NCBI GenBank assembly: GCA_023260655.1
Contig: JALQUU010000009.1
Coordinates: 1 to 60,711 of the forward strand
Length of the DNA stretch: 60,711 nt
Direction: 5' to 3'
From: Paracoccaceae bacterium
GTDB taxonomy: Bacteria; Pseudomonadota; Alphaproteobacteria; Rhodobacterales; Rhodobacteraceae
Shown: piece after piece, positions 53,804 to 60,711 of the stretch
Layout of the letters: each line of letters opens with the position of its first letter
Position numbering within the stretch: the stretch's first letter is position 1
Position numbers and translations under genes: made by a program
The notes under the pieces: generated by a model
Told to the model about the DNA's origin: nothing
Database searches by the model: none
Seen by the model: the letters and a program-made list of their open reading frames with translations, nothing else

Positions 53804-54598
53804 TTATGGGCGCGCCCGCACCACCTCTGCGAAGGTGTTGAAGATATCGCCATTCGCCGCAACGATATCGCCATGCTCCAGCGGCTGGTGCCCGTCACGG
53901 ATCGGGCCGGCCATGCCGCCCGCTTCCGTCACCAGAAGCATCCCCGCCGCGATATCCCACGGCTGCAACTCGCGCTCCCAGAACCCGTCAAAGCGGCCCG
54001 CTGCCACATAAGCCAGATCCAGAGACGCCGCCCCAAAACGGCGCACACCTGCGCAAGTGGGCATCAAACGCGCCAGATCCTGCAACGTCGCCGGCAAAGT
54101 GCGCTTCGCGGCAAAGGGAATCCCCGTCGCGAAAATCGCCTCGATCATCCGGTGCCGCCCCGAAACGCGCAAACGCTTCGAGTCGTTCATCCAAGCACCC
54201 GCACCCTTCTCGGCATAGAACATCTCGTCCTTCGCCGCGTCATAGATCACCGCCGAAACGATCTGCCCCTTATGCTCCAGCGCAATCGAAATCGCCCAAT
54301 GCGGCAAGCCGTGCAGGAAGTTCGTCGTGCCATCCAGCGGGTCCACGATCCAGCGGCGGGTCGGGTCATCACCCTCGATCTCGCCACCTTCCTCGGCCAG
54401 CCAGCCATAGGTGGGGCGCGCGCCCAGAAGCTCGTCCTTCAGGATCTTCTCGGCCGCGATATCGGCCTTCGACACGAAGTCGCCCGCGCCTTTCATCGAC
54501 ACCTGAAGGTTCTCCACCTCGCGGAAATCCTTCACGAGGGAACGGCCCGCTTTACGCGCGGCCTTGAGCATGATGTTGAGATTGGCGCTGCCCTGCAT
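53804..54598 (-). CDS. suhB: Inositol monophosphatase family protein
   Basis: A 264-residue magnesium-dependent phosphatase: AEEGGEIEG, WIVDPLDGTTNFLHGLPHWAISIAL, and ERELQPWDIAAGMLLVTEAGG carry the metal ligands. The family covers inositol monophosphatase and SuhB, which also acts in rRNA antitermination in other bacteria. The 195 nt after the gene, up to the rhomboid stop, hold no supported gene. Confidence 0.9.
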   Translation of the reverse strand: MQGSANLNIMLKAARKAGRSLVKDFREVENLQVSMKGAGDFVSKADIAAEKILKDELLGARPTYGWLAEEGGEIEGDDPTRRWIVDPLDGTTNFLHGLPHWAISIALEHKGQIVSAVIYDAAKDEMFYAEKGAGAWMNDSKRLRVSGRHRMIEAIFATGIPFAAKRTLPATLQDLARLMPTCAGVRRFGAASLDLAYVAAGRFDGFWERELQPWDIAAGMLLVTEAGGMAGPIRDGHQPLEHGDIVAANGDIFNTFAEVVRARP

Positions 54599-54674
54599 CG
54601 TCAGGCTCCGTCTGTTCGGTCTGTTCGGTCAAGGCGCCGCTATACGCCGCGCCGTTCTGAATGCCAAGCGGCGA

Positions 54675-55610
54675 TTAGGCTTTCGCCACATCCCCCAGAA
54701 TGCGCCGCGCTTCCGCACAATCCGCATCCATCTGTGAGATCAGCGCCTCCAACCCGTCGAACTTCAACTCGGGGCGTAGGAAAGCCACCAGCCCGATGGA
54801 AAGATGCGCGCCGTAAAGGTCTCCTTTGAAATCGAAAACGTAAGTCTCAAGGTTCGGGCGGTTCTCGCCGAACATCGGTCGCACACCGAGCGAGGCCGCA
54901 CCGTGGAAGCTGCCGCGATGCGGCCCGTCGAGCACATCCACGAGCACCGCATAAACCCCGAATTTCGGCAAATGCAGCCCGTCCATCGGCATATTCGCCG
55001 TCGGGAACCCCAATTCCCGCCCGCGCTTCTCGCCGTGGATCACCTCGCCCTCGATCCGGTGCCAATGCCCGAGCATCGCCTTCGCATCGCTGGGGCGGCC
55101 TTCGGCCAAAGCCTCGCGGATCGCGGTCGAGGAAACATCCCCGTCCTTGCCTTCCAGAAGCGGCGCAATCGTCACGCCAAACCCGAAGGCCTCGCCATAA
55201 GCGCGCAATTCTTCCGTGCCGCCTGCGCGCGCCTTCCCGAAACGGAAATCCGCGCCCACCACCACATGGCGGAGGCCCAGACCCTCGGCCAAAACGTCGC
55301 GGGCGAACTCTTCGGGCGAAAGCCCCGCCAGATCCTTGTCGAAGGGCAACTCGTGCAGAACTTCAACGCCCAGCTTCTCCAGCCGATGCACCTTCGCGTC
55401 AGGGCTCATCAGGCGGAAGGGCGGTGCGTCCGGCTGGAACACCTCGCGCGGATGCGGCTCGAAGGTCACGACCCCTAATGGCCCACCCGCCGCGCGCGCC
55501 AGTTCGATCACTGAACGATGCCCCAGATGCACGCCATCGAAATTGCCCATGGCGGCAGATGCGCCACGCGCGCTTTCGGGGGTCGTTTTGTAATCGCGGT
55601 TGATCTGCAT
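54675..55610 (-). CDS. ribF: Bifunctional riboflavin kinase / FAD synthetase
   Basis: A 311-residue enzyme. The N-terminal adenylyltransferase domain has ASAAMGNFDGVHLGHRSVI and GADFRFGKARAGG; the C-terminal riboflavin kinase has GEVIHGEKRGRELGFPTANM and GVRPMFGENRPNLETYVFDFKGDLYG. It makes FMN and FAD. The start is MQINRDYKTTP at 55610. It is single, without an adjacent FMN riboswitch in the sequence I could see. Confidence 0.95.
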   Translation of the reverse strand: MQINRDYKTTPESARGASAAMGNFDGVHLGHRSVIELARAAGGPLGVVTFEPHPREVFQPDAPPFRLMSPDAKVHRLEKLGVEVLHELPFDKDLAGLSPEEFARDVLAEGLGLRHVVVGADFRFGKARAGGTEELRAYGEAFGFGVTIAPLLEGKDGDVSSTAIREALAEGRPSDAKAMLGHWHRIEGEVIHGEKRGRELGFPTANMPMDGLHLPKFGVYAVLVDVLDGPHRGSFHGAASLGVRPMFGENRPNLETYVFDFKGDLYGAHLSIGLVAFLRPELKFDGLEALISQMDADCAEARRILGDVAKA

Positions 55611-55777
55611 GCGCCGAGGGTTAGCCCGCCTCGGCGCGGCCCGCAAGCGGTGCGTAACGGAATTGGCGGGGCATCCGGTTAACCTTTGAGAGCCTGACCA
55701 ACGTCATGACGCTTGCCATACACAAGCCAGACGCAATCCATACGCCTTGGAAACGGGGGTTTTCAAAAGGTTAACAG

Positions 55778-55808
55778 CAAAAAGCCGCCCCGAAATCCGG
55801 GCGGCTTT
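55778..55808 (-). terminator. Intrinsic terminator of the MaoC gene
   Basis: On the minus strand AAAGCCGCCC pairs with GGGCGGCTTT around eight nt, followed by a T-run. It lies about 60 nt past the MaoC stop. A second weaker polarity toward ribF is possible. Confidence 0.88.
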
Positions 55809-55866
55809 CCGTAAGTCTCGCGATAGGGCGGAGGCAGATTTCCTGCGAAAAGCCCTTTCCGAAGGT

Positions 55867-56310
55867 TCAGTCGAACTTGCGCGAAGGGGCCAGAACCGTG
55901 GCTTCCCCGACCAGCACTTTCTTCCCGTTCACAAGGCAGCGGCAATCCAGTTGCACACGGCGCTTGCCATGGTCGATGCCGATCACTTCGACTTCCGCGC
56001 GCACCATATCACCGGGACGAACGGGGCCGAGGAACTTCAGGGATTGTCCCATGTAAACAGTGCCATGGCCCGGAAGTTGCTCGCCGATCACAGCCGAAAT
56101 CAGGCCTGCGGTCAGCATGCCATGGGCGATACGGCCTTCGAAGATCGTGTCGCGGGCATAGTCGTCGTCGAGGTGCACCGGATTGCGGTCGGTCGACACT
56201 TCGGCAAACATCTCTATGTCACGGTCCGTGACCACCTTTTGCAGGTAGCGCATCATCCCGATTTCGAGATCCTCGATAACGATTGTCCCGCGCGGTCGAT
56301 TGTCCAACAT
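55867..56310 (-). CDS. MaoC-like (R)-specific enoyl-CoA hydratase
   Basis: A 147-residue hot-dog-fold hydratase: FAEVSTDRNPVHLDDDYA with the catalytic Asp/His pair, GRIAHGMLTAGLISAVIGEQLPG and VRPGDMVRAEVEVIGID. It would hydrate trans-2-enoyl-CoA, possibly feeding polyhydroxyalkanoate or acyl degradation. ATG 56310 has AGAGGG upstream; a GTG at 56349 adds 13 unconserved residues. Confidence 0.88.
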   Translation of the reverse strand: MLDNRPRGTIVIEDLEIGMMRYLQKVVTDRDIEMFAEVSTDRNPVHLDDDYARDTIFEGRIAHGMLTAGLISAVIGEQLPGHGTVYMGQSLKFLGPVRPGDMVRAEVEVIGIDHGKRRVQLDCRCLVNGKKVLVGEATVLAPSRKFD

Positions 56311-56411
56311 TCCGGCCCTCTGCTGATCGGCTAGGTAATAATCCGACACGCGAAGCGCGCCTCAGGAAACTTTATTACTTTGCAGATGCAGAAAATCAAC
56401 CCCCTTTTGGA

Positions 56412-57287
56412 TCAGCGCAATTGGCCGATCGCATAGGTCGAGCTCATCATTTCCTTTTCAAGATAAGCACTTAGGGCCTTTTCGTCGGGGTTATGCGACG
56501 TTTTGGTCTCTTCACGGGCCAAACCTCCCGTCACGAAAAGGGAATCGATATCCTCACCGATGGCCCCTTTGATGTCGGTGCCGATTCCGTCGCCGATAGC
56601 GAGGATGCGCGCTTCTGACGGGTCTTTGCCCAACTCGGCCAAACGGCGTCGTGCGAGGTCATAGATCGGCGGGTGCGGCTTGCCGAAATAGAGGCTTTCG
56701 CCCCCCATCTCGGTGTAAAGCCGCGCCACGGCCCCCGCGCACCATTCGCGCACATCGCCGCGATCCACCACGATGTCGGGGTTGGCGCAGAGAAGCTTCA
56801 GGCCCTTTTGCTTGGCGTAAAGCAGCTCGGGGCGCAGCGTTGCAGGGTCCGCCTGCGGATCGAAGGGCCCGCAGCATACGATGCCATCTGCGGCCTCCAA
56901 CTCCACACGCTCGATTTCAACGGGGTTTTCGACAATGGCAATCGGCTCGAAAAACCGCGCATCGCGCGGCAATTCCCCCATGAACCAGACCTTTTCGCCC
57001 ACAGCCCCCATCCGCATCGCCGCCCGCGCAGCGTCGCCCGAGGTGGCAATCGTGTCCCAGCAATCCTCGGCCACACCAAAGCGCTGGAGTTGCGCTTCCA
57101 CGCCTTTGCGGGGTTGGGGCGAGTTCGTCACCAGAACCACCGTGCCGCCCGTGGCCTTGTAGGCCCGAAGCGCTTCGACCGCCGAAGGGATCGCTTTCAC
57201 GCCGTCATGCACGCAGCCCCAAAGATCGACGAAAAGCGCGTCATACTTGGCCGAAACCTCGGCGAGAGCGGGGATAATGCGGGTCAT
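56412..57287 (-). CDS. HAD-superfamily IIA phosphatase
   Basis: A 291-residue haloacid-dehalogenase-fold hydrolase: FVDLWGCVHDGVKAIPSAVEAL (Asp nucleophile plus D+2-like position), VTNSPQPRKG, and the closing ILAIGDGIGTDIKGA. It resembles the TIGR01459 subgroup. Substrate not known. The ATG at 57287 is the conserved start (MTRIIPALAEVS). Confidence 0.88.
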   Translation of the reverse strand: MTRIIPALAEVSAKYDALFVDLWGCVHDGVKAIPSAVEALRAYKATGGTVVLVTNSPQPRKGVEAQLQRFGVAEDCWDTIATSGDAARAAMRMGAVGEKVWFMGELPRDARFFEPIAIVENPVEIERVELEAADGIVCCGPFDPQADPATLRPELLYAKQKGLKLLCANPDIVVDRGDVREWCAGAVARLYTEMGGESLYFGKPHPPIYDLARRRLAELGKDPSEARILAIGDGIGTDIKGAIGEDIDSLFVTGGLAREETKTSHNPDEKALSAYLEKEMMSSTYAIGQLR

Positions 57288-57320
57288 GAAAGCACTCCTG
57301 TAGCTTGCCCCAGCCATACG

Positions 57321-57355
57321 AAAAAGCCCGCGCGCTGACCAGAGCGCACGGGCTT
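57321..57355 (-). terminator. Intrinsic terminator of the pyrophosphatase gene
   Basis: On the minus strand AAGCCCGTGCGCT and AGCGCGCGGGCTT pair around TCTGGTC, followed by TTTC. It lies 29 nt beyond the stop. Confidence 0.85.
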
Positions 57356-57383
57356 ATTTCCTGCGAAAGGGCTGAAAGGCAGA

Positions 57384-58304
57384 TCAGACTTTGAGGTTCG
57401 GGATGATCTGCTTCTTGCGGCTCATGATTCCGGGCAGAACCACGAGATCCCCCGTCACCGTCGCCCCGAAACTCTTCTCTGCAACCGCCTTAACAAGCTC
57501 GTTTGGAACCAGCAAAGTGGCTTCTTCTTTCAGAATATCTACAACAAAAAGAAGGACTTGGTCAGCACCGTCTTCTTTCGCCACATCAACCATCGAAGCC
57601 ATCAGGCTGTCCTTGCGGTCAAGGATTACCTTGGGAGCCGTGGTCTCCAGCACCGAAACCCGGAACTCCTTGCCACCCACGTTGTATTCCTTCGAATCCA
57701 TTCGCAGCAGTTCGGCATCCGAGAACGTGGAAACATCTGATTTTGCAGCGAACATTTCCGAAGCATAGACCGGAATATCCACCCCAAGCTCCGCCGCCAG
57801 CTTCTCTGCCACGGCACGGTCATGCGGCGTCGTGGTGGGCGAACGGAACTCCAGCGTGTCGGAAAGAATGCAAGTCAGCGCCGTGCCCTTGATTTCCTTG
57901 GGCATTTTCGCCGCGTCATCGCCCATGAGGTCGATCATCAGCGTGGCCGTGCAGGCGAGGGGGCGGATCGTGATGTCGATCGGGCCCTTGGTTTCGAGGC
58001 CGCCAATCAGTTTGTGGTGGTCGATGATGCCTTGGATATCGGCCTTATTGATCGAGGGCGGAAGTTCGGCGGGGTTGTTGGTGTCGACGATGACAACTGC
58101 ATCACCTTCGGCAACGTCCGAAATGATTTCCGGCTTTGTGAGGCCCCAGTGCTTGAGCATGAAGGCGGCTTCGGTGTTGGGCTCGCCCAATAAACGGGGC
58201 GCGGCTTTCACCCCTTTCACTTCGTTCAGATACCAAGCCCAAACGATTGGAGAACCGGTGGAATCGGTGTCCGGCGACTTGTGGCCAAAGACGAGCGTGG
58301 TCAT
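57384..58304 (-). CDS. ppaC: Manganese-dependent (family II) inorganic pyrophosphatase
   Basis: A 306-residue DHH-type pyrophosphatase. Metal-binding motifs: FGHKSPDTDSTGSP near the start, VIVDTNNPAEL, and IDHHKLIGG. The C-terminal DHHA2 domain ends with SRKKQIIPNL. It hydrolyses PPi, with manganese preferred over magnesium, unlike family I. The start is placed at MTTLVFGHK (58304). Confidence 0.95.
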   Translation of the reverse strand: MTTLVFGHKSPDTDSTGSPIVWAWYLNEVKGVKAAPRLLGEPNTEAAFMLKHWGLTKPEIISDVAEGDAVVIVDTNNPAELPPSINKADIQGIIDHHKLIGGLETKGPIDITIRPLACTATLMIDLMGDDAAKMPKEIKGTALTCILSDTLEFRSPTTTPHDRAVAEKLAAELGVDIPVYASEMFAAKSDVSTFSDAELLRMDSKEYNVGGKEFRVSVLETTAPKVILDRKDSLMASMVDVAKEDGADQVLLFVVDILKEEATLLVPNELVKAVAEKSFGATVTGDLVVLPGIMSRKKQIIPNLKV

Positions 58305-58408
58305 GGGGCAAACCTCGATAGGATTCAAATCGGACGCTGTATAAGCACTCTGCGCCCGATTGTCATTACCCCATCCCAGTCAAGATGCCGCGGCGCGGCG
58401 TCAGGCTG

Positions 58409-58579
58409 TTAGCCGGCGCAGAAACCCTTGATGGTTTGGTCCGAAGGAATGCCGGATTGGGTGCAGAACATCTGGACCGTCGAGGGGTGGAGGTCGTAAT
58501 CAACAGCTGGCTCGCTGCGGCCGCCGCTACAGGCCGCCAGAGCGGTGAGCAGGGTCAGGGTCGAGATGATCTTGATCAT
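58409..58579 (-). CDS. Small lipoprotein
   Basis: A 56-residue protein that starts MIKIISTLTLLTALAACSGG, a lipobox (LAAC) with lipid Cys17. After cleavage about 40 residues remain, including PSTVQMFCTQSGIPSDQTIKGFC with two Cys that could form a disulfide. The stop TAA is at 58409-58411. No similar protein is recalled. It lies between two convergent/divergent genes without a clear partner, and is too small for most gene calls. Confidence 0.72.
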   Translation of the reverse strand: MIKIISTLTLLTALAACSGGRSEPAVDYDLHPSTVQMFCTQSGIPSDQTIKGFCAG

Positions 58580-58660
58580 GGTTGGTTCTCAATCGATTAT
58601 AGCTATGCGGCCAGCTTATACACGGAGCTTTCAAGCGGCAACGCATAAGGTTGAGCTGAA

Positions 58661-59353
58661 ATGTCAAAACGCACCATAGAGAAGAGCAAGCCTTTGAAAA
58701 ATGAAGGGCCTCGCTCAGAGGCGTCTCTTTATGCTCCGATCAAGGACTTTCTCGAGGGGATGGGCTTCGAAGTGAAGGCCGAGGTTTCCGGTGCGGATGT
58801 TGTTGCGGTTCGGGATGAGGCACTTCTGATCGTCGAGTTGAAAACGCGATTCTCGTTGACATTGCTCCAGCAGGGCGTCGAGCGGCAGAAGTTGACGGAT
58901 GTCGTTTATGTCGCTGTGCCGCTTCCTCCCGGTCGCGCGGGCGGGAAGGCTTTTCGCGAAAACGTGGCGCTTTGCCGCCGTCTAGGGCTGGGCGTGTTGA
59001 GTGTGAGCGCCCGGGATCAGGTTGTTGTGGAGGCAGATCCGGGCCCTTACCAGCCACGCCCGCAACCGAAGCGCCGCGCCGCGATGCTCAAAGAATTCCA
59101 GCGTAGACGGGGCGACCCGAATACCGGTGGCACTCGCGGGAAAATCGAGACCGCTTATCGTCAGGATGCGCGCGACTGTGCGCTGTATCTTGCCGCAAAT
59201 GGCTCGGCACGGGGGCGCGATGTTGCTGCCGCAACAGGCGTTTCGCGAGCTACCCGGATCATGGCGGATAACCACTACGACTGGTTTTGCCGTGTGCAGA
59301 ATGGCGTCTACGCTTTGACCCGGGAAGGGCAGGCGGCGCTCGTCGAAAACTGA
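58661..59353 (+). CDS. DUF2161 protein, nuclease-fold-like with a winged-helix-type C-terminus
   Basis: A 230-residue protein: [25 protein letters not shown]...[28 protein letters not shown] in the first ~90 residues recalls a PD-(D/E)xK nuclease core (ADVVAV...ELKTRF). The C-terminal part (~160-225) looks helix-turn-helix-like ([23 protein letters not shown]). The family is annotated DUF2161 and is uncharacterised. No toxin-antitoxin or restriction partner is seen. Confidence 0.78.
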   Translation: MSKRTIEKSKPLKNEGPRSEASLYAPIKDFLEGMGFEVKAEVSGADVVAVRDEALLIVELKTRFSLTLLQQGVERQKLTDVVYVAVPLPPGRAGGKAFRENVALCRRLGLGVLSVSARDQVVVEADPGPYQPRPQPKRRAAMLKEFQRRRGDPNTGGTRGKIETAYRQDARDCALYLAANGSARGRDVAAATGVSRATRIMADNHYDWFCRVQNGVYALTREGQAALVEN

Positions 59354-59374
59354 AAATTTCTCTTATTGAGGCTG

Positions 59375-59403
59375 TTGACTCGGCGCTGCGGCTTCCCTAC
59401 CTC
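59375..59403 (+). promoter_or_regulatory. Promoter of groESL
   Basis: TTGACT (59375-59380), 17-nt spacer, TACCTC (59398-59403). The -10 is weak, and the layout is compatible with either sigma-70 or the RpoH-type heat-shock promoter. The CIRCE element follows directly. Confidence 0.6.
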
Positions 59404-59410
59404 TGCACCG

Positions 59411-59437
59411 TTAGCACTCAAACACAGAGAGTGCTAA
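59411..59437. promoter_or_regulatory. CIRCE operator (HrcA binding site)
   Basis: TTAGCACTC (59411-59419), 9 nt, GAGTGCTAA (59429-59437): the exact CIRCE consensus, with two further base pairs of symmetry (CG flanks). HrcA represses the downstream groESL operon here; hrcA itself is not in the window. Confidence 0.98.
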
Positions 59438-59490
59438 CGGCCCCAGGGAGGGCCGTAAGAACAGAAACTTTGAGCCAAGGAGCCTCAGAG

Positions 59491-59778
59491 ATGGCATTCA
59501 AACCGCTTCATGACCGTGTACTGGTCCGTCGCGTGCAGAGCGAAGAAAAGACCAAGGGCGGTCTAATCATTCCCGAAAGCGCAAAAGAAAAGCCCGCAGA
59601 GGGTGTCGTTGTGTCCGTGGGCGAAGGCGCCCGTAAGGACTCTGGCGAGCTGATCGCACCGGCTGTCAAAGCTGGCGACCGTATCCTGTTCGGCAAGTGG
59701 TCGGGCACGGAAGTGTCGATCGAAGGCGAAGAGATGCTGATCATGAAGGAAAGCGACATCATGGGGATCATCTCCTGA
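59491..59778 (+). CDS. groES: Co-chaperonin GroES
   Basis: A 95-residue Gro[40 protein letters not shown] with the mobile loop, then [14 protein letters not shown] and [15 protein letters not shown]. It caps the GroEL ring. AAGGAG lies ahead of the ATG at 59491. It is followed 54 nt later by groEL. Confidence 0.99.
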   Translation: MAFKPLHDRVLVRRVQSEEKTKGGLIIPESAKEKPAEGVVVSVGEGARKDSGELIAPAVKAGDRILFGKWSGTEVSIEGEEMLIMKESDIMGIIS

Positions 59779-59796
59779 TTTCAGGAGCCCCTTTGA

Positions 59797-60711
<915 letters not shown>

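Overview
The window is a stretch of chromosome from an alphaproteobacterium of the Rhodobacteraceae/Paracoccaceae (Roseobacter-like). The basis is high GC, the family membership of the genes (a crotonyl-CoA carboxylase/reductase 3' end, LuxR/LuxI, TRAP transporter, family II pyrophosphatase, three DUF6455 proteins, Hint-domain protein, Anbu proteasome-like operon) and tight ATGA-type gene overlaps. Both ends look like assembly junctions. Bases 1 to about 314 read as a coiled-coil protein only if a 34-nt GT-AG intron is removed and TAG is read as Gln, which suggests a protist fragment. The last ~90 bases switch groEL to an actinobacterial-type sequence. The source is therefore probably a metagenomic or otherwise imperfect assembly.

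Layout. 0.3-2.4 kb: 3' end of ccr, then a quorum-sensing locus (small ORF, luxR, frameshifted luxI) with a large inverted repeat over the luxI ribosome binding site. 2.5-8.4 kb: RecD-like helicase, M20 amidohydrolase, a broken LpxR-like gene, a Hint-domain protein and rpsD. 8.4-17.6 kb: a self-contained catabolic island made of a MarR regulator, two HgdB/BcrB-like proteins that lack the usual cluster cysteines, a family III CoA-transferase, a DctPQM TRAP transporter and two tandem cytochromes P450 with abnormal I-helices. Two matching operators (TAGTTC-N7-GAACTA) precede the first HgdB-like gene and the CoA-transferase. 17.8-25 kb: UPF0114, hisC-tyrC-extensin-DUF167 operon, M48 lipoprotein, DUF6455 triplet, CDGSH protein, rimO.

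25-30.3 kb: a three-subunit FAD/2Fe-2S amine or amino-acid dehydrogenase operon facing a glutamate-synthase-like FMN protein and a BKACE enzyme. 30.4-34.9 kb: a phosphorelay of NarL-type regulator, periplasmic molybdopterin-type sensor candidate (amber-interrupted) and hybrid kinase with Hpt. 35-45.6 kb: HisD-family dehydrogenase, SDR, flavin reductase, GNAT, EcsC, ptsP, lysC, a frameshifted bestrophin, SDR, DUF1178, Nudix. 45.6-49.6 kb: the complete Anbu cluster (Anbu, transglutaminase, alpha-E, ATP-grasp). 49.8-53.6 kb: glpD, glpK, rhomboid. 53.8-58.6 kb: inositol monophosphatase, ribF, MaoC, HAD, manganese pyrophosphatase, a small lipoprotein. 58.7 kb to the end: DUF2161 and groES-groEL behind a CIRCE operator.

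Five host genes are disrupted: three by an in-frame TAG (LpxR-like, second DUF6455, molybdopterin-type sensor) and two by 1-nt frameshifts (luxI in a G7 tract, bestrophin). Other genes (luxR, BKACE, transglutaminase) terminate normally at TAG, so the genetic code is probably standard and the ambers are mutations, errors or a suppressed subset. The strongest leads for new biology are the 9-17.6 kb island and the luxI leader hairpin and frameshift.
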